Shown: positions 10,506 to 22,755 of the stretch, piece after piece
How the letters are laid out: each line of letters begins with the position of its first letter
Numbering within the stretch: the stretch's first letter is position 1
Assembly: GCA_031216915.1 (NCBI GenBank)
Contig: CM062297.1
Coordinates: 539,298,971-539,362,970 of the forward strand
Length of the DNA stretch: 64,000 nucleotides
DNA from: Pictodentalium vernedei
Taxonomy: Eukaryota; Mollusca; Scaphopoda; Dentaliida; Dentaliidae
Reading direction: 5' to 3'
The notes under the pieces: model-generated
What the model was told of the DNA's origin: nothing
The model's database searches: none
Seen by the model: only the letters and a program-made list of their open reading frames with translations
Made by a program: the position numbers and the translations under genes

Positions 10506-12673
10506 TAGCTCAACTTTGACGAAGTCAAATTTGAGCTATTGTCATGGCCCGTCGTCCGTCTGGCCGTCTGTCCGTACGTCAACAATTGGCTATGGCTCGG
10601 GCTAGAGGTCGTATTTATGAACCGATCTTTACGAAACTTCTTGTGTACCTTTGTTATGACCCTGGGACGGGAACGAGTGTTTTTAGGTATGGTCCGAAAT
10701 TCAAGATGGCTGCCAGTGGCCATTTTGTACCGATGATGCAAAAATCTGTTTTTTTGTACAGAACTTCTGTATGAAAGTTCTGATTTGAATAAAGTTTTGT
10801 ATAAATGTTTAGTACCATGGGATACATCACATATAATACGGGTTTTTTTCTCGTGCGTAAATTATGCAAATTAGACTGACTTTGATTTATTTAGTGTTAC
10901 TTTCAGAGCTGTAAGTGCCAAGCTGCTATGGCTCGGGCTAGAGGCCGTATTTATGAACTGATCTTTACGGAACTTCTTGGGTACCTTTGTTATGACCGTG
11001 GGATGAGAACGAGTGTTCTTGGGTGCGGTCCAAAATTCAAGATGGCTGCCAGCTGCCATTTTGTACCGACGATGCAGAAATCTGTTTTTTGTACAGAACT
11101 TCCATATGAAAGCTCTGATTTGAATAATTTTTTGTATGAATGTTTAGTACCCTGGGATACATCACATATAATACGGGTTTTTTTCTCGTACGTAAATTGT
11201 GCAAATTAGACTAATTTTGATGTTTTTTGGGGTTACTTTCAGCACTGTAAGTGCAAATGCCAATACGGCTCGGGCTAGAGGCCGTATTTATGAACCGATC
11301 TTTACGAAACTTCTTGCGTACCTTTGGTATCACCGTGGGATGAGAACGAGTGTTTTGGGGTCCGGTCCGAAATTCAAGATGGCCGATGGCAGCCATTTTG
11401 TACAAAATTTGGTGCAATCAGATTTTTGCACAGAACTTCCATATGAAAGCCCTGATTTGAATAATTTTTTGTGTGAATGTTTAGTACCATGGGATGCATC
11501 ACATATAATACGGGTTTTTTTCTCGTGTTGAAATTATGCAAATTAGATGAACTTTGATTTTTTCAGTGCGACTTACACACAGTAAGTACACATGTCAATA
11601 CGGCTCAGACTAGAGTCTGTATTTATGAACTGATCTTCACGAAATGTCTTGGGTACCTTTGTTATCACCTTGGGACGAGAACGAGTGTTTCTGGGTGCAG
11701 TCTAAAATTCAAGATGGCTGCCAGTGGCCATTTTGTACCGAAATTAGGTCTAATCAGTTTTTTGTACACAACTTCTATACAGCTCAGACTAGAGGCCATA
11801 TTTATGAACCAATCTTTACGAAACTTCTTGGGTACCTTTGTTATCACCGTGGGATGAGAGCGAGTGTTTTTGGGTGTGGTCCGAAATTCAAGATGGCCAC
11901 CAGTAGCCATTTTGTACCAAAATTAGTGCAATCAGTCTTTTGTATAGAACTTCTGTATGAAAGTTCTGATTTTAATAAATTTTTGTATGAATGTTTAGTA
12001 ACATGGAATACATCACATATTGTAAGGGGGTTTTTTTCGTGCAGAAATTATGCAAATTAGATGAACTTTGATTTATTCAGTGCTACTTACACAATGTAAG
12101 CACACATGTCAATACGGCTCAGGGTAGAGGCTGTATTTATGAACCGATCTTCACAAAACTTCTTGGGTACCTTTGTTATCTCCTTGGGATGAGAATGAGT
12201 GTTTCTGGGTACGGTCCAAAATTCAAGATGGCTGCCAGTGGCCATTTTGTACCGAAATTAGGTCCAATCAGTTTTTTGTCACAAGTTCTATGCAGCTCGT
12301 ATTTATGAACTGATCTTCACAAAACTTCTTGAGTACTTTTGTTTTCACCTTGGGACAGGAACGAGTGTGTTTTGGGATGCCTTTGTTATCACTGTGCTAT
12401 GAGAACAAATATTTTGGGGTTCAGTCAGACCCACTCTGGGACTCAAAGATTTTTTCTAGTTCAGCATCTGACTGTCACCCACCTTTACAATACTTTACCT
12501 ATACATTTGTTACAGGCAACGGTCAGTATTTATGTACAGACCGTTACAATACTTTATATGTACCTTTGTTATCAGGTCATTACCTAGATGTTTGTCATTG
12601 CTGTGTCACATACTATACATGTACATGTCTTTGTCTTGACAAGTTGAGCTACAGTGTCATTGACACTTTCATT
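10506..12673 (+). mobile_element. Helentron-like element, family 2, inserted in the 9673 repeat
   Basis: The 5' palindrome TAGCTCAACTTTGAC/GAAGTCAAATTTGAGCTA opens it. ~335-bp tandem units follow, with landmark 'aattcaagatggc' recurring near 10701, 11036 and 11371 and a half-unit later. The end is 'aagttgagctacagtgtcattgacac' then TTTCATT. The host repeat breaks at 'gatgcacgttaaattttt' and resumes at 12674 as 'ttttcaaaatccaagatggcgg', consistent with insertion between T residues without a duplication. No transposase gene is present. Confidence 0.68.
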
Positions 12674-12712
12674 TTTTTTCAAAATCCAAGATGGCGGCAT
12701 GGCGGCCATTTT
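12674..12712 (+). repeat. Resumed piece of the 9673 repeat between two nested elements
   Basis: 'Caaaatccaagatggcggca' and the following 'ggccattttt' match the repeat unit at about 10107-10147. This places the two flanking family 2 elements as separate insertions into one host repeat. Confidence 0.6.
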
Positions 12713-14548
12713 TAGCTCAACTTTGGCAAAGCCAAATTTGAGCTTTTGTCATGGCCCGTCGTCCATCTGTCCATCTGTTCGTCTGTCCGTCTGTCCGTAC
12801 GTCAACAATTGGATACGGCTCGGGCTAGAGGCCGTATTTATGAACCGATCTTTACGAAACTTCTTGGGTACCTTTGTTATGACCGTGGGACGAGAACGAG
12901 TGTTTTTGGGTGCGGTCCGAAATTCAAGATGGCTGCCAGCCGCCATTTTGTACCGACGATGCAGAAATCTGTTTTTTGTACAGAACTTCCATATGAAAGC
13001 TCTGATTTGAATAATTTTTTGTATGAATGTTTAGTACCATGGGATACATCACATATAATACGGGTTTTTTTCTCGTGCGTAAATTGTGCAAATTAGACTA
13101 ATTTTGATGTTTTTTGGGGTTACTTTCAGCACTGTAAGTGCAAATGCCAATACGGCTCGGGCTAGAGGCCGTATTTATGAACCGATCTTTACGAAACTTC
13201 TTGGGTACCTTTGGTATGACCGTGGGACGAGAACAAGTGTTTTTGGGTCCGGTCCGAAATTCAAGATGGCCGATGGCAGCCATTTTGTACAAAATTAGGT
13301 GCAATCAGATTTTTGCACAGAACTTCCATATGAAAGCGCTGATTTGAAAAAATGTTTGTGTGAATGTTTAGTACCATGGGATACATCACATATAATACGG
13401 GGTTTTTTCTCGTGCAGAAATTATGCATGAACTTTGATTTTTTTTTAGTGCAACTTACACACATTAAGTACACATGTCAATACGGCTCGGGCTAGAGGCT
13501 GTATTTATCAACCGATCTTCACGAAACTTCTTGGGTACCTCTGTTATCACCTTGGGACGAGAACGAGTGTTTCTGAGTGCGGTCCAAAATTCAAGATGGC
13601 TGCCAGTAGCCATTTTGTACCGAAATTCGGTCTAATCAGTTTTTTGTACACAACTTCTATACGGCTCAGCCTAGAGGCCGTAATTATGAACCGATCTTTA
13701 CGAAACTTCTTGGGTACCTTTGTTATCACCGTGGGATGAGAACGAGTGTTTTGGGGTGTGGTCCGAAATTCAAGATGGCCACCACAGCCATTTTGTACCA
13801 AAATTAGTGCAGTCAGTCTTTGTACAGAACTTCTGTATGAAAGTTCTGATTTGAATAAATTTTTGTATGAATGTTTAGTAAAATGGAATACATCACATAC
13901 AGTACGGGTTTTTTTCTCGTGCAGAAATTATGCAAATTAGATGAATTTTAATTTATTTAGTGCTACTTATACACTGTAAGTGAACATGTTAATACGGCTT
14001 GGGTTAGAGGCTGTATTTATCAACCGATCTTCACGAAACTTCTTGAGTACCTTTGTTATCACCTTGGGACGAGAACGAGTGTTTCTGAGTGCAGTCCAAA
14101 AGTCAAGATGGCTGCCAGTGGCCATTTTGTACCGAAATTAGGTCCAGTCAGTTTTTTGTCACAACTTCTATACAGCTCTATTTATAAACTGATCTTCATG
14201 AAACTTCTTGGGTACCATTGTTTTCACCTTGGGACAGGAATGAGTGTGTTTTGGGGTGCCTTTGTTATCACTGTGCTATGAGAACAAATATTTTGGGGTT
14301 CAGTCAGACCCACTATGAGACTCAAAGATTTCTTTTCTAGTTTAGCCTCTGACTGTCACCCACCTTTATAATACTTTACCTATACATTTGTTACAGGCTA
14401 CGGTCAGTATTTATGTACAGACCGTTACAATACTTTATAAGTACCTTTGTTATCAGGTCATTACCTAGATGTTTGTCATTGCTGTGTCACATACCATACA
14501 TGTACATGTCTTGACAAGTTGAGCTACAGTGTCATTGACACTTTCATT
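12713..14548 (+). mobile_element. Helentron-like element, family 2, complete
   Basis: It starts with the palindrome TAGCTCAACTTTGGC/GCCAAATTTGAGCT. A Pu/Py-rich 'gtccgtctgtccgt' stretch follows, then five or so ~335-bp units including half-units (landmarks near 12930, 13261, 13589, 13768 and 14104). It ends 'gacaagttgagctacagtgt' with the hairpin AGTGTCATTGACACT and TTTCATT at 14548. The short ORFs inside (for example 12746-13096, 13547-13801) are translations of the repeat unit on either strand and show no sign of being genes. Confidence 0.7.
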
Positions 14549-14914
14549 TTATATTGGATTATAATACCTTACAAAAGTAAGTAGTCTATTATTTCATATA
14601 AAAAATATACTCGCCCAAAAAAGAAAGTGTGCATTGCAGAAATTGATCAAACTCCAAAAAAATAATTTCGTACGTGTAAAGAGTGTTAACCTGTTCATGA
14701 ATAAGTTATATTGAACACAAAAACAGCTTTCCCTGTTAAAATTGCATTAACGTTAAATGACGTGCTGCATGTTTGTGGAAAGGCATGTTTTGCACGTGGA
14801 GAGTCTGAAAATTCATGCAGCAGTGTGAATCCTTGGGTATTTAAACACTAAAGTAAGGCCTTCCTATCGTTCACATTCAAACTTGCGCTGCTGTTAAAAC
14901 GACTCCACATTAGC

Positions 14915-15928
14915 ATGCCAAGATTGACAATGAATCAACGTCTCCTTGCCCTGGGTATGATTAGAGCTGGCAGAACACACAGAGAGGTTGCCCAGCATTT
15001 GAACTGCCACCGTAACACTGTAGACAGGTTAGTCCATCGACATGCACAACATGATGACATTCGAGACCGACCCCGCTTTGGGAGACCCCGAGTTACCACC
15101 CCTGCACAAGATCGGTATATCCGTGTCGTCCATCTCAGGAACCGGCAACAAACGGCAGCGACGACAGCCAGGAACATCCCTAACCTGAGACGGATACATC
15201 CTCAAACAGTAATCAACCGTCTGAGAGAATACGGCTTACGTCCTTGAAGACCTGCAATTCGTCCAATTTTGACGTTACGTCATCATCATGCTCGACTGCA
15301 GTGGTGTAGACAAGATCTTAGGCATCCCTTACACTGGTGGCGACGTGTTTTATTCACAGATGAATGTTGTTTCCATTTTTCATCATCAGATGGCCGCCAG
15401 AGAGTGTACAGACATCGAAACGAATGCTACGCAGATCCATGTGTCATGGAGCGAAACCGTTATGAAGGAGGGTCTCTCATGGTGTGGGGTGGCATCACTG
15501 CCCGTAACAGAACTGAGCTGGTCATTATTGATGGCAATCTCAATGCAGCCAGATATCGTGATGAAGTGCTTACACCTGTTGTTGTCCCATTTCTGCAACG
15601 TCACGGCCCCGACGTCATTCTACATCAGGACAACGCCCAACCCCACGCAGCTCATGTTGTTCAGCAGTATCTGCAGCAACAACAAGTGGATGTTCTTCCC
15701 AGGCCCGCAAATTCGCCCGATATCTCACCCATTGAGCACATATGGGACGAAATGAAACGTCAGCTACGCCGACTTCCCCATGCACCGTCAATGCTTGTGG
15801 AACTCCAAAGACAGCTTATCAGAATATGGAACAACATCCCACAACACTTCCATGCTAACTTGTTCGCTTCCATGAGGCGCAGATGCACAGCAGTAGTCGA
15901 TGCAGACGCAGGTCATACCAGATATTGA
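14915..15928 (+). pseudogene. Tc1 transposase (DD34E), one nonsense codon
   Basis: A 337-codon frame is broken once, by TGA at 15245-15247 (codon 111), in the linker after the DNA-binding region. Codons 1-60 form a paired-type helix-turn-helix (NQRLLALGMIRAG..HREVA..LNCHRNTVDRL). A GRPR motif follows. The catalytic residues are Asp149 in LFTDE, Asp239 in HQDNAQPH and Glu274 in SPIEHIWDE, with exactly 34 residues between the last two, hence DD34E. WGGI and SPDISPIEH motifs are in place. The enzyme would cut at the 27-bp TIRs and insert at TA. TGA is one transition from CGA, so decay looks recent. Confidence 0.93.
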
Positions 15929-17159
15929 GTGTGTGACTTTTGTGTTTGACCCTTAGTGTCTTTGACTCTCCATGGCACCAAGAGTATTCGTCGTAGCGTA
16001 ATGAAATTTCTCGTGTTGATCACAAATTGATTCATCTGTGATTGAATAAAATTTCCATGAATGAAAATGATATATATCTATATTTTTATACTGTACCAAT
16101 GACCCAGACATAGCTGGTGCTAACTCTTAAAATATAGGGCCAAACACAAATTTTGCCCCCCAATCCCCAAAATTTGCATCTAAAACTAAAGAAAACATGT
16201 CCTGAGAGGCCCTCCACACTTCGCCCCTACTGCGCATGCGCAGTGTCAAGGACGTTCCGAAATTGGCGCCATTTATCATTCTAAGTTTGGCCCTTCATCA
16301 GTTAACATCTGACTGATCTTTGTGCTTTTAAATCTCAGTTTAAATGATGCCAGACACATAAATATTAGTGAAATGGTGATTCTAAGGAGGATAGAAAAGG
16401 AGGAGAGGAAAAGAATGTGTGACAGAATATTATCAGGGCTGTAACTTAAAATTTTTTAATGAAATTATGTTAAGTTACCTATTTTCAAGGCAGCAGCCAT
16501 TTTGTTGTCATTCTGATTATTTAGTTACACTGTTTTTTCAAGTGTTTTTCCTCTCTCCCTGTCCTTTAAGTTCCCCCTTGCTATTCTCCCATGCTTTTGG
16601 CATAATTTCTGTAATTATTATTACTAAAATTTCTTGGGAGTTTAGCTGAATAACAGAATGAATTCTGTTTTTTCCCCATGTTTACGTCTTCACCTACGGG
16701 TGGTTAGGCGTTGTGTTCTGCATCTACCATCTGATGTTCTGCAGTTTCTTCCCTGGAAGTCTCTGTTTTGCATCAGATGGTGTATTTTTGGTAACTGATT
16801 TCGGGCCTGGGTGCCTGGAGTCTTATTTTAGTGTTTTTACACTCATTGTTTACATTTACAACAGCCCTCTGTGTGAGGGGGGGATTTCTAAATAATAATA
16901 TCTTTATGTTATTTCAATCATAACTAGATACATTATTATTGTTCGTAAGTGTTGAATAAATTGTTTAAAATATTTTTAAAATTTTTGTCCACACTTAGGC
17001 TTGGGATCCATTGGGGCTCAACGTTACTTTTCAGAAACTTGGGCTGTTCTGAAAAAATATTTTTTCAAAATATTTTGATTTCAATTATTTTTTCTATATT
17101 AATGGATCATATTATTATTATGTATTTTGATTGCCAGGGGTTAGTGCGAGTACCAGGAC

Positions 17160-20100
17160 TTGTTTTCTTTTCACATTGAAAGGATATTGATCAATTGTTT
17201 TAAGAGGAAGTCTTCCTCTGACCTTATTATCATTCTATATGTGGTCAGTGTACTCGCATTAACTCCGGTTCTGTATCGTATGATTTCGATGACAATATGG
17301 GAAGCGTATGTCACGGTATGTTGTTGGGGATTTGGACACTCCGGTCCTTTCCCCGCAGGGTCACTCTACTTTATCAATTTCTATTTCAGACGATCAAGAT
17401 TAGGGTGATGTATCTGTGATGTCTTCCAACAGTGTGCCTCCGTCGTCACAATTAATGAAGGGCTAGCGGAAAAGTGCTCATGTAATACGCCAATTGCCTA
17501 AGAGGACCCTAGTAGGTTCGACGGCCTTTGACGTCCGCTAGCTCGCCCGGTGTAGCGTCCATTCACCGAATGGTTCGGCAGCCGGGTTCGTCCGTTGCGG
17601 TCTAGAAGGAATTTTGGGGTGATGCGAGCACTATAAAATTAACTTAATGCACACCCAGTGACGGCGGATCGGAGGGAGAACGGAGGAAGCCTTTTAGTCC
17701 GGTTCATAGCTCGTTCCGGTCCATCCGGACGGCAAGCGAGAGAGGCCCCTCTCTCGTTCAACAACATCTGGCCCCAGATGTTGTGGTACAAATGTGTCGT
17801 TAGCGGAGCATACGTCCGTCGCTCGGGACGCTCCGTTGTATAGGCAGTCCGCTGAGACTGCTAAGGCTTCCTCTTCTCGTCAGCGCACACGACCGCACCT
17901 TGGCTGCGTGACCGCCGATATATTACCAGCTTCGCCGATCAAGGATTCTTCGGCGACCAGGTCACACCATCCGGCAGCCAGGGATTCGAGACCGATGGAC
18001 TCCGGACGTTCGCATAGGAAAAGTATGCGGGAGCCATCTGATGCGGAGCTGCCCTCGGCGAAGCAGCGATAGACTGCGCCTCCGCAGGTCTCGACGCCGG
18101 ACATTCTTGTGCACATAGCACAGCTTATCGCAGCATCCCAGCAGCCGACAGAAACGGTGTCGGATCGAGAATTATCCGACAGCGCTGGGTCGGTAGCCGG
18201 GGACTCGAGGCCTGCAGACTCCGGACGTTCGCATAGGAAGTATGCGGGAGTCAACGTACACGGAGCTTCCAGCGGCAATGCATCGTAAGTCCGCTACTGC
18301 ACAGGCCTCGGGAACGAACGTGCTTTCCTTAATAGCACAGTTTATCGCAGCATCCCAGCATCAACTGAATCTGTCGCATATATTTTATCCGACGATGCTG
18401 GGTCGGGACGCTCCGCGGAAGCGGGTACGGACGTCCGAAAGTTTCATCCGGTCCGACGGGATACCGAAAGGGATTCGGTGGATTTCAAGCTTTCCCTTTC
18501 GGAACAACATATGCTGCGATGCCGGATAAGAAACTGATAGCGTCGGTGGACTTAGAAATTTTTGGTTCGGTTCAGGGACATCGTCCCTCAGTTCCGACAT
18601 AGTCCAATAATGTCACACAAACTTTCGAATTATTGAACGACGCTATATATTATTATTTTATGCTTGCTATCCAAGCATTTCTGGTTTCTTGTTCGAAGAG
18701 TTATGGAGATGTCTTTCAAAAGTGTGCCTCTGTCGTCATAGTTAATGAAGAGTTAGCGGCAATAAGTGCTCATGGAATATGTCTATCGCTTACGGAGTGA
18801 CATTCGCTAGCTCACCCGGTGTAGCGTACATTCATCGAATGGTTCGGCTGCCGGGTTCGTCCGTTGCGGTCTAGGAAGGAGATTTGGGTGATGCGAGCAC
18901 TTTAATTACTTTAGTACTCACCCAGTGACGGCAGATTGAGGACAGATCGGAGGAAGCCAACAACATAGGGGACCGCATGTTGTGGTTCAGATATTTTACA
19001 TTCGGAGCATATGTCCGTTGCTCGGGACGCTCCGTTATATTGACAGTCCGAGAGACTGTCTTTAATGCTTCCTCATCCTCACAGCAGGGCACACGACCGC
19101 ACATTGGCTACATGACCTCGAGTATCCGATCAGTTTCGGCATTCAGTGATTCCACAGCGAATAGGTCGCGCCATCCGGTAGCCAAGGGACACGAGGCCTA
19201 TACACTCCGTTCGCTCGCATATTGGAAGTATGCACGGGGTAACGAGCTTCCTGCGGCAATGCATCGTAAGACCGCTGCTCCTCAAGCCTCAGTGACGGAC
19301 GTGCTATCCGAGTTAGCACAGTTGTTTCGCAGCATCCCAGCAATTGACGGTTTCTCGGTCGAATCAGGAATTATCCGACGGCGCTGGGTCGGTGCGGTCC
19401 GCGGTTGCATCAAGCTACGGACGACCGAACGCTTTATAGGGTCCGACAGGATGGCGAAAGGGATTCGAAAGATTTCGAGTTTTCCCTTTAGTAGTATCGG
19501 AAGATGCCTTTCATATCTTCTGGCATTTCTTCCAGTGATTATTTTTCGGACTTCATTGCTGCGATCTTGGATAAGAGACTTATAGCGTCATTGGACTCGG
19601 ATTTTTCGATCGGTACAGGGACTTTGTCCCTGACTTACCGACGCAGTCCAATATTGTCATTACAACATGTGTTTTATTTTTCGACGCTATATATATTATA
19701 TATATATACAAGCCTGCTACTAAGCATGATAGTTTAGTTTCTTGTCCGCGTGGCTCATTTCTGCCATTTTATCTTTTTTACATATAGTTTATTTTGGCAG
19801 AGCAGGGCATACCGAGAGTTCATATGCGTCTAGACGGTGTGATTAAAGACTGCATATATTCTTTTTCACCGTTTATGTCTTTTCCAATTTTAATGTTGGG
19901 AACGACATTATGTATAGTAGACTTAACTTAGACGCTTTATTATACGTAATCCGCCTTACTGAGGCGTTATCATTACGTCTTCAAGATAAGATTTACGGGA
20001 TATTATTCTCAATGTAATTTCTTTTGAGGGCAGTAGTTTGTTCACGTATAACTCCGCCCTTCAGTGGCTGATTGGAGTTGGTTAGACGTGATGCAGCCCT

Positions 20101-20200
20101 AGCTACATCCACGCGTGGATAGTAGGTTAAGAACTCTCTCAGAGTCGCTTCGTTCTCGGAGGAGCTTCTCTTCGACAGCAACTTTCCGGCAATCCATGAA
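17160..20200 (+). pseudogene. DIRS gag remnant with internal duplications
   Basis: It aligns to 46400-48225 of the complete copy. The gag-like block starting 'gtgcctc.gtcgtca...ttaatgaag' occurs at about 17425 and again at about 18723. The sub-block 'gactccggacgttcgcatagg' followed by 'agcacag.ttatcgcagcatcccagca' occurs near 18000, 18220 and, in diverged form, 19200-19340. Numerous stops and frameshifts break every frame. The C-terminal Arg/Gly-rich part is lost. It cannot make a full Gag. Confidence 0.8.
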
Positions 20201-20234
20201 TTGCTTGATTTATACATTCTCTTGTCTATCTAGT

Positions 20235-20830
20235 GTTACAAGAGATTCAGACTGGGGCAAACATTCGGTGGTTGACTCAGAGAGTGCCGCCGCAGTTGCC
20301 GGACCCGAGTGTGGCTGTTATGACGGTTGCCAGTCAAACAGATTGGGATATATACTGATCCCTACGGATTCGAAGTGCCAGGGTCTTTGGGTTCCGCAGT
20401 CTTTTAGCTATCAGTTAACTTCCGCGGAATAATGTTTTTTAGGCTTGCTTTATGTCATTGCATGAACATTATTCAGAAACGCATGCCCAAATTCCTGTCC
20501 TTTAATTCGACAGTAGTGGCGTATCTCCGGAACCAGGGAGGCACTCTTTCGTTTCCGTTATTCAATTTAATGGAAAGAATCCGTCTGTTGGTTATAGTAC
20601 ACCAAGTTCAGTTTTGGTCCGTCATATTCTGGGTCGTCTGATTGTTTTATCGCACTCCCGTTCTCTTACGGGTCGCTTGTTGCTGTCAGAATGGACTCTC
20701 AACAAACAAGTATTCAATCAGATTGCTATCTATGGGAGCGCCCAATGATGTTTTATTTATGACACAGCTGGCTAATCAGTTGCAGACGTATGTGTTGGCT
20801 TGTCCAGATCTCTGAGCTAATACTGTTAAC
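20235..20830 (+). pseudogene. DIRS RNase H/methyltransferase remnant
   Basis: From 'agagattcagactggggcaaacattc' this matches 49569 onward of the complete copy, through the RNase H region and into the Dam-like methyltransferase region. The frames are broken by indels and stops. The first RNase H motif TDASQTGWG has decayed (reading T-V-A-S-Q-T-D in the homologous frame). The preceding RT domain is absent altogether. Confidence 0.75.
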
Positions 20831-21059
20831 GCTCTATTGATCTATAGGACGGAATGATAGGATACGCGTATCCTCCGGCGCTGTTGTTTTTAGCAGGTAT
20901 TGCTAAGATAAACATCCACAATACATTTCTGTTGATAGCATCTCTATCTTCACAGAGATCATGAGTAATTTACTCTCTTGTCTACTGTGGATCTTAACGT
21001 GAAATCTTCCTCTATGTGAGGATCTTTTTTCACTGGGTAAATCGTGTCATCTTTATCAC

Positions 21060-22085
21060 AACCAGCAAGGTCGCAACCTTCATGTATTCCGTTGTGTGGT
21101 CCGTATTGCATTGTAAGCACTGTACTGGACGAGCTTTGGACGCGATTTCTTACTATAGGAGATCCTCTTCTTCGCTATTCTATGCGACTAAAGTGGAGGC
21201 TCTTCCGTCGTGGTGTAGGGATCATTATGTTCATATGGTTGATCCCTCCATACTACTCATTGCTATTTTTTAGTATACTTGTTTCACAAGATCTACTGCA
21301 GCCTGTTTAGGTTTATGTTACCTCATACCTATGCACTCTACGATAGTTTACAATTGAGTCTTTTGTCTCTTTATCTAAGTCAGTTAGTAACTTTTTGATA
21401 AATAGACTTAGAATCTTTAGATTAAATTCCTATACGGATTTTAACTTCAGGTTCTTATTTAGCTAAGTAATCATTTGAGCCTCTGGAAACAGTAGTTTTC
21501 AAATTCTGACCTTTTAGACAGTAATTCTGTTGGTTTCTCTTTTACTGTAGAGTCAGTGAGTTTCATGCACTATCGATGGATGATTTTCACTTTCATAGTT
21601 TCGGAATCAATACTTCCGTTACTATTTAGGTTGGATTGTTGCATAAGAGTTAGGCTCCTATTATCCGGAACCTATTATTTTAAGGTCCTTCCGTCTTCGT
21701 ATGGGCATAGGCCTTTACTCTTTCCGGGTACAGTTTATGTATTTATAAACAGATATCTGTTTATTACAAGGGCGTAAGCTTCTTCTGTCTTTGATGTCTA
21801 GTAGAAGGACGTTACGCTCCATTTTATTGTTAATGGATTCTATTAACTAGCGTACTGCTTATGGTATATCATTGGCTTAGCAGTTGTGCTTAAGATTTCG
21901 GCTCATGAAGTAAGAGTTCTTCTACTTCTTGGGCTTACATTAATAGTGTTGCTATTATAGATTTTTTGAAGGCTGCTCATTGCGCTCAGCCATCCATTCA
22001 TGAATTTTATCTCAGAAATATCGAGTCCATTTCTGGAGGCCTCTATTGTTAGGTCTATTATCTACTGCTCAGAATGTCATTCACT
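21060..22085 (+). pseudogene. DIRS tyrosine recombinase remnant
   Basis: It aligns to 50395-51473 of the complete copy. The stretches around 'agagtcagtgag.ttcatgcac' (Arg box, ~21550) and 'gctcatgaagtaagag' (H-x-x-R box, ~21900) are still readable, but many stops and indels intervene. It ends near 'cagaatgtcattcacttaac'. It is not functional. Confidence 0.78.
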
Positions 22086-22152
22086 TAACAGTTGCTACTA
22101 TAGCTAGGTAGGCTGTCTGTTTCGGCAGTGTCTCCGTTCGGCTGCCCTCTTC

Positions 22153-22200
22153 GCTCTGGGCTATTTGACCCAGGGCAAGAAAAAGGGGGGGGGAGGGTGT
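22153..22200 (+). other. Stem-loop and G-rich run after the recombinase remnant
   Basis: GCTCTGGG (22153-22160) pairs with CCCAGGGC (22169-22176), followed by a G-rich run. It is intact although the neighbouring coding DNA has decayed. Confidence 0.55.
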
Positions 22201-22676
22201 TCCCTTGGGTCACCTGTTTTTACTATGAAAACAAGGGGATACCTCCTCCGGAGTTAGTAATTCTGAGCTGTTATTGGGATGGTTGTTTAGTGAGAAGTTT
22301 AAGTTTATAAAATTCATTCAAGTCTTAGTTTTTAAAGTATAGCTTTTGATATTGCATATGTCAACGGACATGATTATGCAATTCTCACACACTTTTAGGA
22401 GTATAAGAGTCTCTATTCTCTAGACTTACTTTATTATTGGCTTACTTTAAAAATTATTAGTATAAGGATTATTGGATATTTATAGAGTACATGGATGTAT
22501 GAAGCTCAATTTTTGGAAGGTGTTGTATCTTTCTAATTTATCATAAATAAGAAAGATACATGTAAGGCCTATTACTTCTTTTCCCTACAGGGGATGACTC
22601 TATTTTATTTTATTGAGCGTATTCCATTTTGCTCTATGTCCTTGGCCCTCCAGCCTTTTTACTATTCAGCTATGTC

Positions 22677-22755
22677 TGGGTCATTGGTACAGTATAAAAA
22701 TGTTAAAAAATTTATAGTAATTTATATATTTTTTATACTTACCAATGACCCAGAC
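22677..22755 (+). repeat. DIRS internal complementary region (copy 3)
   Basis: It is complementary to this copy's own two ends, including the family variant 'cagctatgtctgggtc', which differs from copies 1 and 2 (cagctaagtctgg). The match between the ICR and this copy's own ITR variant shows that they were copied together. Confidence 0.85.

Noticed and set aside
12746-13096. Recurring short ORFs with 'KFKMAASGHFVPK'-like peptides on both strands across 8.6-14.5, 23.3-24.4, 29.9-30.2 and 35.4-37.9 kb
   Set aside because: They are translations of the ~335-bp repeat unit in several frames, with no stable start, length or domain. They are not genes.
17880-18278. Minus-strand ORFs of ~130 codons inside the gag remnant
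   Set aside because: They are antisense shadows of the GC-rich gag sequence, and the same shadow appears at 47108-47349 in the complete copy.
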